DNA of 64,000 bases from Nostoc sp. FACHB-892 (GTDB lineage Bacteria > Cyanobacteriota > Cyanobacteriia > Cyanobacteriales > Nostocaceae): assembly GCF_014698795.1 (NCBI RefSeq), contig NZ_JACJTR010000018.1:62001-126000 (forward strand), read 5' to 3'. The notes beneath the pieces are model-generated. The model worked only from the letters and a program-made list of their open reading frames with translations, was not told where the DNA came from and did not search any database. Each line of letters starts with the position of its first letter. Position 1 is the stretch's first letter. The position numbers and the translations under genes were made by a program. Shown one piece after another: positions 34,508 to 43,844 of the stretch.

Positions 34508-36364
34508 GTGAAACTAAATTTCCTAGCTTCTGTTAGTGGAGTAATTTTTCTGTGCTTACTTGGAGGATGGTCACCTGTGCTGGCCATAAGAGTAATTGAA
34601 ACAGGTGCAGATAATACCCAGACTATAAAGTTTTCTGAAAAAGGAGCCCATTTTAAAAATCAAGCTAGTTCTAGAACAATCAACGAGAATTATAAAAGTT
34701 ATGAATTAACACTGCCTCCATCTGGTGATTTTTCTCAAACTACTTCGGAGTTTTCACGCCCTTCTCTTAGAAGAGATTTGTTAGCACAGGTAACATCTGT
34801 ATCGCAATTATCAGATGTCCAACCTACAGATTGGGCTTTTGCTGCATTACAATCTCTAGTCGAGCGCTATGGTTGTATTGCTGGCTATCCAAACAGTACA
34901 TATCGGGGGAACCGGGCGCTGACTCGTTATGAATTTGCCGCAGGTTTAAATGCTTGTTTAGATCGGGTAAATGAGCTAATTGCCACCGCAACTAGTGATT
35001 TAGTAACAAAGCAAGATTTAGCTACCTTACAAAAACTGCAAGAAGAATTTTCGGTCGAATTAGCTACATTGCGAGGTCGAGTAGATGCTGTGGAAGCTCG
35101 CACCGCTCAATTAGAGGCCAATCAGTTTTCCACAACAACTAAACTCAGTGGTGAAGTAATTATTTCAGCTCTTGGTGCAACAGGAGGCGCTCCAGATCGA
35201 GATGACCCTAATATTATCCTGACAAACCGAGTCCGGTTAAATCTTACTACCAGTTTCACCGGTAAAGACTTACTGATTACTGGGTTGCAAGCATATAATT
35301 TCTTAGGTGGCGTCGATGGAAGTGGTAGCCTTCAAGAGAGTTTGGGACTAGTATCACCAATTCTAAGTTCTAGTAGCGCTCGTACTAGTTTTGAACCTCA
35401 ATTTCCTGGGGTTGATCCCAAAACACTAACAGCAATCGGTGCTAACTCTCTTCAGCTTTACAAGTTGCTTTACATCTTTCCGGTTGCTGATAAACTGACA
35501 TTATTTGGCGGGACTGCTGCGGAAGTGTCGGATGCTTTTCCTCCTGTTACTCCTTTTTATGGTGAAGGACAAGAGGCAATTTCTCGCTTCGCCAGTTTGA
35601 ACCCTGTAGTGCGTGTTTCTGGTGGTACTTCTGGTTCTGGTTTAGCATCTGCTGCTGGTTTTATTTTTAACATTTCAGACCAACTGGATTTTAGAGCTTT
35701 GTACGGTAATGCAAACGCTAACATTCCTCAACAAGCTGCCGAAGTACTACCAGGAGTTTCTGGAACACCTTTGGGATCTGGCGTATTTGCAGGTAGTAGT
35801 GTAGTAGCAGCTCAATTAACTTTTAGACCAAGTACTTCTATAGATATTGGTTTAAATTATGCCAATAGCTATCACGAGATAAACATTCTTGGCACCGGAT
35901 TAACTACTAATGATATCGGTGCTTTAGCAGGGGTTGATTTAGGAACACCTGTAAAACTTAACTCTGTTGGTGGAACTGTTACTTGGCGATTTACTCCAAA
36001 CATTGCTTTGTCTGGTTATGGCGCGGCATTTTTTGTTGACGATTCTTCTGGGGAAGTTGATGCTTCTACTACCTTTACCAGTTGGATGGCAGGGCTTCAT
36101 TTCAACGATTTATTTCAGAAGGGGAACAATGCAGGTATTATTTTTGGTCAACCACTATATCGCACCGATGCTGGTGGTGCAGCTACTCTCGCACCCGCAG
36201 GTGTAAACAGGGCTGTTCCATACCATTTAGAGGCTTACTACCGCTTTCGGATTAACGACAATATCAGCATTACTCCGGGTGCATTTGTCCTTTTTAATCC
36301 TGAAAGCAATAGCAATAACGATACAACAACCGTGGGTGTACTTCGTACTACCTTCACTTTCTAA
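34508..36364 (+). CDS. SLH-domain OprB-like porin, second copy
   Basis: A 618-residue outer-membrane porin paralogous to the one at 14461. It has a signal peptide (to about residue 26, VLAIR), then a unique Ser/Thr-rich spacer of about 65 residues absent from the paralogue. The SLH domain and coiled-coil linker follow, nearly identical in protein sequence to the first porin (SDVQPTDWAF...RALTRYEFAAGLNACLDRVNELIATAT), then a larger OprB-type barrel ending TTFTF. It starts at GTG, preceded by GTGAGGA at the right distance. The barrels of the two porins differ strongly, suggesting different cargo. No metal box is obvious upstream. It is monocistronic. Confidence 0.85.
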   Translation: MKLNFLASVSGVIFLCLLGGWSPVLAIRVIETGADNTQTIKFSEKGAHFKNQASSRTINENYKSYELTLPPSGDFSQTTSEFSRPSLRRDLLAQVTSVSQLSDVQPTDWAFAALQSLVERYGCIAGYPNSTYRGNRALTRYEFAAGLNACLDRVNELIATATSDLVTKQDLATLQKLQEEFSVELATLRGRVDAVEARTAQLEANQFSTTTKLSGEVIISALGATGGAPDRDDPNIILTNRVRLNLTTSFTGKDLLITGLQAYNFLGGVDGSGSLQESLGLVSPILSSSSARTSFEPQFPGVDPKTLTAIGANSLQLYKLLYIFPVADKLTLFGGTAAEVSDAFPPVTPFYGEGQEAISRFASLNPVVRVSGGTSGSGLASAAGFIFNISDQLDFRALYGNANANIPQQAAEVLPGVSGTPLGSGVFAGSSVVAAQLTFRPSTSIDIGLNYANSYHEINILGTGLTTNDIGALAGVDLGTPVKLNSVGGTVTWRFTPNIALSGYGAAFFVDDSSGEVDASTTFTSWMAGLHFNDLFQKGNNAGIIFGQPLYRTDAGGAATLAPAGVNRAVPYHLEAYYRFRINDNISITPGAFVLFNPESNSNNDTTTVGVLRTTFTF

Positions 36365-36468
36365 ATTAACAGCTAGGTTTGAGGTGTTAATACTTCTCGC
36401 TTAGAGGTTGTTTGAAAAGTATTTTGCTGTGATAAGCACTTTTAGATCCTCTCTAACCCCTTTTTAAG

Positions 36469-36698
36469 GCAGGACTGTTTCATTCCCTAAAAGACGTTGA
36501 TTTGCAAGCGTTTAAAGCAAGAAAATCAGGTGACTAAAAAATCTGATTGGACAAGAAAATGGCGATGCCTTCGGCAAGGCTTTGCCAACGCACTTAAATC
36601 TATCCCTTGAAGTGGTAGTTTTTATTTTTCCCGCTTTCCCAAATTTCTTGCTCATACTCTTGACAAAATCATGATCTTATCGAATTAAACAGTCCTGC
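36469..36698. mobile_element. 230-bp MITE with 8-bp target duplication
   Basis: The ends GCAGGACTGTTT (36469-36480) and AAACAGTCCTGC (36687-36698) are perfect 12-bp inverted repeats. The element is bounded by identical octamers TTTTTAAG at 36461-36468 and 36699-36706. Removing the element and one octamer restores CCCC-TTTTTAAG-GGGAG, a plausible palindromic target. It has no coding capacity. The 8-bp duplication excludes IS630 and IS200/IS605; an ISAs1- or ISL3-type transposase is possible. Confidence 0.78.
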
Positions 36699-36756
36699 TT
36701 TTTAAGGGGAGAATCGGAATCAAAATCCCTCAATTTATCGGGGAATTTAGAGAGAG

Positions 36757-36975
36757 CTAGAACTTTTGATACCGACAAGTGTAATTCAACTTCAGTTCAT
36801 CAATTCCATGTTGCTTATAGGCTTGTTTCCAATCTGTTACCGAACCTGAAGACACATCTAAAATAGTTTGGATTTATTTGTACAAGTAATCTAAGTAAAC
36901 CAACTTGACCGCAAAAGCTTTTCTTACCTCACAAGCATCATGGCAAGCTGCGATAAAATCTTGTAACTTTGCGTT
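36757..36975 (-). pseudogene. IS630-family transposase N-terminal remnant
   Basis: On the minus strand the translation includes KLQDFIAACHDA, EVRKAFAVKLVYLDYLYK, a TAA stop, IQTILDVSSGSVTDWKQAYKQHGID and LKLNY, ending at a TAG. This is the helix-turn-helix N-terminus of IS630-type transposases, with one internal stop. The catalytic DDE part is missing. It is immobile debris next to the MITE. Confidence 0.68.
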
Positions 36976-37045
36976 ACCGTACTCCTGCGGGGAAGCAAGC
37001 TACGCGTAGCGTCTCGTCAAAGTTTTAAGATAACATTAGCGGAAT

Positions 37046-37477
37046 TTAAAAATATATTAGCTGGTGAATTAGCGCACCCAAAGCCAAACCTATCAATGAA
37101 AAGGTAGACGTAGTCCAAAAGGCTAGCCCTTCTCTAAGACCTGCCATCTGAAAGTCTATCCTGACTAATATAGTTGCCGAAATGATGAGTAAAGTATCAA
37201 GAAATATCCGAAACCAAGCAATCATAATAAAAAACAAGAAAGCTGCTAAAACGGCAACGCCGAAAGACCTAGTATTTGATTTAAACAAAACATTCAAATA
37301 ATATGTCATTTTTAGCCAAGGAATGGTCAACGTTACTACTAAAAGTAAGATAGCAACCACTGTCACCAGCCACACAAATAAAGGAGCGCGTGTTTCAGAT
37401 ATTACCCAGCCCAAAGTACTGTAACTAAGCATTACTAGCGCCAAGGACACCCAAGGAACTCTTTTCAAAATTGACAT
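37046..37477 (-). CDS. Small four-helix membrane protein, unknown
   Basis: A 143-residue integral membrane protein with four hydrophobic helices, at about residues 10-27, 31-52, 73-100 and 116-140. It has no enzymatic motif that I recognise; the charged pattern F-x-M-I-AWFRIFLDTLLIISATILVRIDFQM is distinctive. The N-terminus MSILKRVPWVS has no cleavable signal. It lies 73 bases downstream of the PotA-type ATPase gene on the same strand, so it could be co-transcribed, although it does not resemble a polyamine permease. I judge it a conserved cyanobacterial hypothetical protein, from length and composition only. Confidence 0.65.
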   Translation of the reverse strand: MSILKRVPWVSLALVMLSYSTLGWVISETRAPLFVWLVTVVAILLLVVTLTIPWLKMTYYLNVLFKSNTRSFGVAVLAAFLFFIMIAWFRIFLDTLLIISATILVRIDFQMAGLREGLAFWTTSTFSLIGLALGALIHQLIYF

Positions 37478-37549
37478 GGGTTAATATTTCTAGTACAGGG
37501 TCAAGGTTTTATTTTATTATTTAATCTTATATAAAGCCGACTCTTATAA

Positions 37550-38677
37550 CTATTGACTAATAGCTAAACAATCATTTTCTGCCCACCAGGCGTAGATGGG
37601 CGTGTTGCGGTCTGGTAAAGTGCCAAAAGTATTAGGTTGCAACACATTTATGCCAGTACTATTTGTTAATTGCACAACATAATTAACGTGTGTGCCCAAA
37701 TACATAATATTGACAAGCCGTCCCTCAAAGCAGTTAGTTGGCAAATTGGGTGGATAAAGCGAAAGCTGTATTTTTTCTGGGCGTACACTCACTACCACGG
37801 CTTGTGATAATTCAGATGGTGTATTTTCAACGCGGCTAACGACAATTGAAAGTCCCGTTTTTGTCGAAATTTGAACATTAGAAGAGTCTACTGCTACGAT
37901 TTCACCGCTAAATAAATTAGTATCACCGATAAAATCAGCAACAAAGGATGTGCAAGGACGTTCATAAATTTGGCTAGGAGTGCCAACTTGTTCAATTTTG
38001 CCTTGGTTCATCACAGCAATGCGATCGCTCAAAGATAATGCTTCTTCTTGGTCGTGTGTCACCATCACAAAGGTCAATCCCAAATCTTTGTGTAAATTTG
38101 ATAACTCAACCTGCATTTCTTTACGCAGTTTTAAATCTAACGCCCCTAAAGGTTCATCCAGTAGTACAACGGTGGGACGGTTGACTAAGGCCCTTGCTAA
38201 GGCGACTCGCTGCTGTTGACCACCAGAAAGTTGATTGGGAAAGCGCGATCGCAAACTTTCCATTTTTACTAGTTTTAAAGCTTCTTGGACTCTAGCTTCA
38301 ATTTCCGATTTGCGTATTTTTTTTAACCGCAGTCCAAAAGCAATGTTATCCGAGATATTCAGGTGGTTAAATAGAGCGTAACTTTGAAATACAGTATTGA
38401 CGGGTCGGCGGTAAGGCGGCACATTAGTCATAGACTGACCTTGAATCAAAACCTTACCAGCGTCAGCGATCTCAAACCCAGCAATTAAGCGCAGTGTTGT
38501 TGTTTTACCACAACCGGAGGGGCCTAAAATACTAAAAAATTCTCCCTGTTTGACATCCAAATCTATTCCATGTACTGCTGGTTCTTGGTTAAAAAACTTG
38601 AATACATTACGCAGTTCAACATCAAGTGGCTGAAAAGTTGTTATCCCCCTTTGATTCTGCATGACAATTTGAGCCAT
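37550..38677 (-). CDS. PotA-type ABC transporter ATP-binding protein
   Basis: A 375-residue ABC ATPase of the spermidine/putrescine (PotA) class. Walker A is GPSGCGKTTT (about residues 53-62), the signature is LSGGQQQRVALARAL, Walker B is VVLLDEPLGALDLKLR and the switch is VTHDQEEAL. A C-terminal TOBE domain (about 275-370) follows. It would energise import of polyamines or a related substrate such as iron or thiosulphate; the family is hard to subdivide by sequence. The usual potBCD partners are not in the window, so the cognate permease must be elsewhere. The start is ATG 38677 (MAQIVMQNQRG). Confidence 0.85.
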   Translation of the reverse strand: MAQIVMQNQRGITTFQPLDVELRNVFKFFNQEPAVHGIDLDVKQGEFFSILGPSGCGKTTTLRLIAGFEIADAGKVLIQGQSMTNVPPYRRPVNTVFQSYALFNHLNISDNIAFGLRLKKIRKSEIEARVQEALKLVKMESLRSRFPNQLSGGQQQRVALARALVNRPTVVLLDEPLGALDLKLRKEMQVELSNLHKDLGLTFVMVTHDQEEALSLSDRIAVMNQGKIEQVGTPSQIYERPCTSFVADFIGDTNLFSGEIVAVDSSNVQISTKTGLSIVVSRVENTPSELSQAVVVSVRPEKIQLSLYPPNLPTNCFEGRLVNIMYLGTHVNYVVQLTNSTGINVLQPNTFGTLPDRNTPIYAWWAENDCLAISQ

Positions 38678-38880
38678 AATCCTTAGTAGAATGCCGTGAT
38701 CTTACGTAATTTTGTCAATAGTCTATTGGGCAGACTAGATTTGACACTTTGGTTTATTGTATCCCCCAAAAACCATTGTTCAATAATATACTCGCCAAAT
38801 TCTTTTATACCCACTAGTGGGTATGAATTTAGAGTAATTGTATACAAAATAATACCGCTATTGGAATCAATATTTGTCTT

Positions 38881-40695
38881 ATGTCCTTATTCCCATCAAT
38901 TGGCAGCAAAAAAGATACGCGTACCGTTGGACGTGGTTTCCAACCAATATTTTTAATTATATTTACTCTATTTATGGTGACGGGAATCAGCGTTCGTTTG
39001 GCATATTTGCAAATTGCTGAAGGAACAAACCACCGAAAAAGAGCCGAGTCAAATCGAATTAGGATGATTCCCAAACAACCAGAACGAGGCAACATTTTTG
39101 ACCGCAATGGTAAACTTTTAGCCAGTACTCGTTATCCTCGCTCTGTATATTTGTGGCCAATGGCACATACTAAGCCAGCATGGTCAGTTGTAGGAGCACG
39201 TTTATCTCAAATTCTCGACGTTTCCAAAGGAGAAATGGAAAAGAAACTAGAAGAGGCAGGTGCTAACTCTTCTTCACTCATCCGAATTGCCCGTGACTTG
39301 AACGAAGCGCAAATTACGGCATTGAAAGAGTATGAAACCGATCTTCAAGGTGTGGAAATTCATACAGAAGCCGTTCGTTACTACCCCCACGGTAGGGAAT
39401 TAGCTCATGTATTAGGATATACGCGAGAACTGACCGCCGATCAGTTAAAAGAAAAGAAGCAGGAAGGCTACAGATTGGGTGATGTGATTGGTCAAATGGG
39501 AGTTGAAAAAGCTTATGAGAAAATGCTGCGGGGCGAATGGGGCGGTCAGCAGGTAGAAGTAGATGGTGCAGGTCGGCCGCTCCGGGTTTTGGGAGAGAAA
39601 CAGGCGAAAGCTGGTAATGATTTGCACTTGACCATAGATTTAAATATGCAAAAGACAGCAGAAAAAGCTTTGGGCGATCGCGACGGTGCGATCGTGGCAC
39701 TTGACCCAAAGAACGGTGCCGTTTTAGCAATGGTGTCTCATCCCACCTTTGACCCCAATATTTTCTCAAAGCAGAAACTCACCCAAAAAGATTGGGAAAC
39801 TGTACAAGGTTCAGATCATCCCTTGGTAAATCGCGCCCTGAGTGCTTTTCCACCCGCTAGTACCTTCAAAATTGTCACCACTACAGCCGGTCTAGAATCC
39901 GGTAAATTTTCTCCTAGCACAGTCTTGCAAACCTACGGTTCCTTAAACTTTGGCGGTACCCGATTTGGTGAATGGAATCACGCCGGATTCGGCCCATTGG
40001 GTTTTGTCGGTGCATTACAGTGGAGCAGTGATACCTTCTTCTATCAAATTGGTCGGGGAGTCGGCGGCCCAACTTTAATTGAATGGACTCGCAAGTATGG
40101 ATTTGGCCAAAAAACCGGCTTTGAGTTTCCCAAGGAAGAGGCAAAAGGTTTAGTACCAGATGAGACATGGAAGCAGAAAACTTGGAAGATACCTTGGACT
40201 GTTGGTGACAGCATTAATATGTCAATTGGTCAAGGTGCCTTACAAACTACACCTTTACAAGTTGCCATCATGTTCGCCGTGCCCGCTAATGGTGGCTACC
40301 GAGTCCAGCCGCATTTGCTTAAAGACAATGAAGAAGCAAAAAGCTGGCGAGAATCTTTAAATATGAAGCCAACAACCATAAGTGTTCTCCGTCAGGGACT
40401 ACGGAAAGTAGTAGCTGAAGGTACAGGTAAGGCTTTGATGCAGCCAACAGTTCCCCCAGTCGCTGGTAAGAGTGGCACTGCTGAAGCTTGGAAGGGCCGT
40501 GTTAAGCAAAATCACGCTTGGTTTGGAGCCTATGCACCTGCCGAACAGCCGGAAGTTCTAATTGTGGCATTTGCTGAACATTCTGGTGGCGGTGGTGGTA
40601 GCATTGCTGCGCCGATGATTTTAGAAATTATGGAAGAATATTTTCAGCGCAAGTATCCAGGTAAGTACCAGAAACCAGTGCCTGAGAAATCATGA
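38881..40695 (+). CDS. mrdA: Penicillin-binding protein 2 (class B transpeptidase)
   Basis: A 604-residue monofunctional class B PBP that cross-links peptidoglycan during elongation. It has a short cytoplasmic N-terminus, one TM anchor (FLIIFTLFMVTGISVRLAYL, about residues 24-43), and the pedestal domain with RGNIFDRNGKLLAST. The transpeptidase has S-x-x-K at Ser327-Lys330 (ASTFK), SSD in WSSDTFFYQ and KSGT at 530-533. These place it in the PBP2/MrdA subgroup. Partners RodA and MreB are not in the window. The start at ATG 38881 follows a long AT-rich leader. A heptamer-like repeat tract follows the stop. Confidence 0.92.
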   Translation: MSLFPSIGSKKDTRTVGRGFQPIFLIIFTLFMVTGISVRLAYLQIAEGTNHRKRAESNRIRMIPKQPERGNIFDRNGKLLASTRYPRSVYLWPMAHTKPAWSVVGARLSQILDVSKGEMEKKLEEAGANSSSLIRIARDLNEAQITALKEYETDLQGVEIHTEAVRYYPHGRELAHVLGYTRELTADQLKEKKQEGYRLGDVIGQMGVEKAYEKMLRGEWGGQQVEVDGAGRPLRVLGEKQAKAGNDLHLTIDLNMQKTAEKALGDRDGAIVALDPKNGAVLAMVSHPTFDPNIFSKQKLTQKDWETVQGSDHPLVNRALSAFPPASTFKIVTTTAGLESGKFSPSTVLQTYGSLNFGGTRFGEWNHAGFGPLGFVGALQWSSDTFFYQIGRGVGGPTLIEWTRKYGFGQKTGFEFPKEEAKGLVPDETWKQKTWKIPWTVGDSINMSIGQGALQTTPLQVAIMFAVPANGGYRVQPHLLKDNEEAKSWRESLNMKPTTISVLRQGLRKVVAEGTGKALMQPTVPPVAGKSGTAEAWKGRVKQNHAWFGAYAPAEQPEVLIVAFAEHSGGGGGSIAAPMILEIMEEYFQRKYPGKYQKPVPEKS

Positions 40696-40933
40696 AATTG
40701 GGGATTGGGCATGGGGCATGGAGAAGAGACAAGGGAGAAACTTGTTCAATACGCCCCTTGTCCCATCACCCCCAATATGGTTCGGATAAGCAGGCGTTGC
40801 AGGGGAGGAAAAAGAGTTATTGTTCAGTAGTTCTTCTCTCCCCCTGCTTCTCTTCTCCCCCTGCAACGCCAGCCTGCCTCAACTAATAAATTTCTTAACC
40901 GAACTGTATTGCCATTACCCCATCACCAAAAAA

Positions 40934-41983
40934 ATGAGGTCAATCGTGATTGATGACTATATTCGAGCCACAATGACTAAAAATCAGATTCCGGGGCTTT
41001 CTGTGGCAGTGGTACAGGAAGGTGAACCTGTTTTAGTTAAGGGCTATGGACTGGCGAATGTTGAACACTCTGTTTCAGCGACTGAACAGACAGTTTATGA
41101 AATTGCCTCTGTCGGTAAAACTTTCACCGCTACAGTCACGATGATGCTGGTGGAGCAAGGGATAATCTCGCTAAAAGAAGCGATCGCAAATTATCTCGAT
41201 CATCTACCCCTAACGTGGCAAAATGTCACAATCGGGCATATTCTGTCTCATCAGTCTGGACTTCCCAGCTATACCGACGCGCCAAACTACTGGGAAATTA
41301 CCCATCTTGATTTATCTAAATCTGAAATTTTGGCTCTAGTTACTCACTTACCCCTCAAATTCCAACCGGGTGAGTTTAGCGCCTATGACAATACAGGCTA
41401 CTATCTACTGGGTTTGATCCTAGAAAAAGTCACTGAAAAATCTTATGGAGATTTATTACGCGATCACATTTTTGCTCCTTTGGGGATGAATGCAACCGTA
41501 ATGAATGATCCCAAAGATATTGTGCCGCATCGCGCTGCTGGCTATCGCTTGCCAAACAGCAAACTCGTTAACAAACCTTACTACAGTCCTTCTGTTACCT
41601 ATTCTGCTGGAGGTCAACTTTCTAGTGTGGAAGATATGGTGAAGTGGGAACAGGCGCTTTGTGGTGACACTCTGTTAAAGCAATCAACTCTTGATCTGAT
41701 GTGGACACCTCATTTTCCAAATCAAGGCGATGATTGGGAAAAGTTGAGATATATTGCAGGTTTAGGTTGGTGGGTATTGAATTATAGCGATCGCCGAGTA
41801 GTTGGTCATAATGGTTCGATACTAGGATTTGCAAGTAATATTACCCGCTTTATTGATGACAGAATTACCGTGATCTTACTTTGCAACCTAGATAAAATTT
41901 CTCGACCAGATGCGATCGCTAAAAAAATTGCTGAATACTACTGTCCAGCTCTTAAGGAAGTAGTGCTTCAGCCTCCATTATAA
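40934..41983 (+). CDS. Serine beta-lactamase-like hydrolase (class C/EstB fold)
   Basis: A 349-residue serine hydrolase of the beta-lactamase class C / penicillin-binding-like family. The catalytic S-x-x-K is SVGK in YEIASVGKTF (about residues 58-61), the second motif is YDN in SAYDNTGYYLLG, and the third is HNG in VVGHNGSILGF. There is no signal peptide from the chosen start. The frame extends upstream, but that part encodes intergenic repeat sequence, so I start at ATG 40934 (MRSIVIDDYIRA). Substrate is unknown: esterase, D-amino-acid peptidase or lactamase-like activities all occur in the family. Its position right after PBP2 is suggestive of a cell-wall link but not proof. Confidence 0.85.
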   Translation: MRSIVIDDYIRATMTKNQIPGLSVAVVQEGEPVLVKGYGLANVEHSVSATEQTVYEIASVGKTFTATVTMMLVEQGIISLKEAIANYLDHLPLTWQNVTIGHILSHQSGLPSYTDAPNYWEITHLDLSKSEILALVTHLPLKFQPGEFSAYDNTGYYLLGLILEKVTEKSYGDLLRDHIFAPLGMNATVMNDPKDIVPHRAAGYRLPNSKLVNKPYYSPSVTYSAGGQLSSVEDMVKWEQALCGDTLLKQSTLDLMWTPHFPNQGDDWEKLRYIAGLGWWVLNYSDRRVVGHNGSILGFASNITRFIDDRITVILLCNLDKISRPDAIAKKIAEYYCPALKEVVLQPPL

Positions 41984-42008
41984 GAAGCAAGAGTAAAATA
42001 ATTACGAA

Positions 42009-42869
42009 TTATTTTGGCTCTGATGGCGATATCTGAACGGGTTTCAGATTTCTGGCTTTGTAGAACATTTCTAAGCTATTGCGATCGCCTACAAAACGCC
42101 AGTGCCAAGGCTCATAACTCACACCTTGAGGATTATTTTTAGGAAATGACATTTCAAAGCTAAAACGCGCTGCATTTGCTTGCAGCCACCGATAAGCCTT
42201 GGTATTGTCAAAGTTGGTTTGGAGATTAGTGGCTGGTACTGCTCCGTCTCCAATATCTACAGCATAACCTGTGTGATGTTCGCTATGACCAGGAGGAGCG
42301 CTAAGGGCAGCTCGTTCTAATGGTGTTTGATTTCGCTGGGCACCGACACCAAAAAACAACGGTTCCTGATCTTTGATTGAGCGAAAGCCAGAAATTGGTA
42401 CTAAAGTTACACCTGCACTCCGCGCTTCTGCTACCATCTCCTCAAACTTTTGGGCAGCAGCTTTTCGCATTCTAATGCCCCTATTTGCGGAGATGGTTAC
42501 TAGTTCTGACACAGGAGCTTCTGGGTATGCCAGATGCCCTAATAGAGCGTTGACAGAATTACTAGATTCTGTGGTTGGTGTAGGTGCAGAAGTCGCGGGT
42601 GAGGGTTGAGAATCAGCGGTTTTTTTGGGTGCAGTAACGAAAAACAAAAAACCACTAATTAAACCCAGCAAGACAAATCCCGCAACTCCCCCAATCAGCA
42701 TAATTTTGGGTTGCAACCACATTTTAGGCGCTGCAACAGGGGTATCGCGTACAGCCGCTGGAATATCATCACCAAGGTCATTCGATGAGTTTTGCGGTTT
42801 TTCAGAAAACCCAGCCTTATTCAACGGTAAACTCCTGTTTCTGTGGGATAGCCATAACAGATTTTGCAC
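42009..42869 (-). CDS. VanY-type D-Ala-D-Ala carboxypeptidase (M15)
   Basis: Up to 286 residues with one TM anchor (IMLIGGVAGFVLLGLISGFLFFV, about 55-77), a Ser/Thr/Pro linker, and a C-terminal M15B peptidase domain. The zinc site appears as SEHHTGYAVDIGD (His and Asp ligands) and EPWHWRFVG (last His). It should trim D-Ala from peptidoglycan stem peptides in the periplasm. The start is uncertain: the first 15 residues look unnatural and a later start near NKAGFSEK is possible. It is oriented against the hydrolase gene and shares its 5' end with the divergent AEC transporter gene. Confidence 0.85.
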   Translation of the reverse strand: MQNLLWLSHRNRSLPLNKAGFSEKPQNSSNDLGDDIPAAVRDTPVAAPKMWLQPKIMLIGGVAGFVLLGLISGFLFFVTAPKKTADSQPSPATSAPTPTTESSNSVNALLGHLAYPEAPVSELVTISANRGIRMRKAAAQKFEEMVAEARSAGVTLVPISGFRSIKDQEPLFFGVGAQRNQTPLERAALSAPPGHSEHHTGYAVDIGDGAVPATNLQTNFDNTKAYRWLQANAARFSFEMSFPKNNPQGVSYEPWHWRFVGDRNSLEMFYKARNLKPVQISPSEPK

Positions 42870-42926
42870 TGGACAAAAGTAGATGTAACAGGTAGCATTT
42901 TACATTTATGGTTCTTAGGAGAAATA

Positions 42927-43844
42927 TTGACAAATCTTTTAGAACTATACGTCAAGCTGGGAGGATTAGTCCTGGTAGGTTTCATTCTGGGACGCAAACT
43001 ACCTGTGACAGTTCCTACACGTTTAGGACAGTTTCTGTTTTGGGTGGGAGTACCCATAAGCATAGTATCCTTTTTGCGTCAATCCAGCTTGTCAGGGCAA
43101 ATTTGGATTGCACCTGCGCTTGCTTATCTAGCCATTTTACTAGGAGCATTTTTAGCTTGGTTAGGAATTAAAGGACAAGCCTATTTTAGAAATACTGTCC
43201 TCCAAGCACCAACTCAGGCTAGCTTGATCCTAGCCGCAATGCTTGGTAATACAGGTTATCTCGGCTTTCCGATTACCTTAGCAATGGTAGGCAAGGAATA
43301 CTTCGCTTGGGCGCTATTTTACGATTTGTTAGGTTCATTCCCAGGTACTTATGCCTTGGGTGTGTTACTAGCAGCTAGTTTTGGTGGCAGTGTCCAGAAT
43401 CATTGGCAGATTATTAGGGCCATCTTAATTAATCCTGCCCTATGGAGTTTCGGATTTGGCTTGCTGTTTCGACAAGTGGCAATTCCAACAGTCGCAGAAT
43501 TCTGGCTAGAAAAATTTGCTTGGAGTGGTGTAGCTTTATCTCTGGTATTAATTGGAATGCGACTGGCGCTAATCAAATCTTGGAGTAGCCTACCACAAGT
43601 AGGGATGAGCTTGGGAATCAAAATGTTGTTAGTTCCCTTGATATTGGGCAGCATTTTACCACTGTTTGGATTAACTGGTTCCACAGCAAAGGTAATTGTC
43701 TTACAAATGGCTATGCCTCCTGCTTTCGGTACACTAATAATTGCTGAAACATTCAATCTCGATCACGATCTGGCAGTTACTGCCTTAGCTGCTGGGACTA
43801 TAGTATTACTAGTTACTCTCCCAGTTTGGTTGTGGCTGTTTTAG
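42927..43844 (+). CDS. AEC (auxin efflux carrier) family transporter
   Basis: About 305 residues with around ten hydrophobic helices in the AEC fold, beginning LLELYVKLGGLVLVGFILGRKLP and including AAMLGNTGYLGFPITLAMVG and the later MAMPPAFGTLIIAE crossover region. Members export or import organic acids or metabolites across the inner membrane; the substrate here is unknown. The frame is open from 42864, but I choose TTG 42927 because AGGAG lies five bases upstream and the product then begins in line with homologues. Its stop codon overlaps that of the convergent sensor kinase gene (TTAG, 43841-43844). Confidence 0.85.
   Translation: MTNLLELYVKLGGLVLVGFILGRKLPVTVPTRLGQFLFWVGVPISIVSFLRQSSLSGQIWIAPALAYLAILLGAFLAWLGIKGQAYFRNTVLQAPTQASLILAAMLGNTGYLGFPITLAMVGKEYFAWALFYDLLGSFPGTYALGVLLAASFGGSVQNHWQIIRAILINPALWSFGFGLLFRQVAIPTVAEFWLEKFAWSGVALSLVLIGMRLALIKSWSSLPQVGMSLGIKMLLVPLILGSILPLFGLTGSTAKVIVLQMAMPPAFGTLIIAETFNLDHDLAVTALAAGTIVLLVTLPVWLWLF

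Noticed and set aside
37046..38677. Complete polyamine ABC transporter
   Set aside because: The 143-aa membrane protein beside the PotA-type ATPase is too short and lacks the permease EAA motif. No PotB, PotC or PotD is present.
40692..40886. Short open frame after PBP2
   Set aside because: It encodes only heptamer-repeat translation (GIGHGAWRRDKG...) with no start signal.
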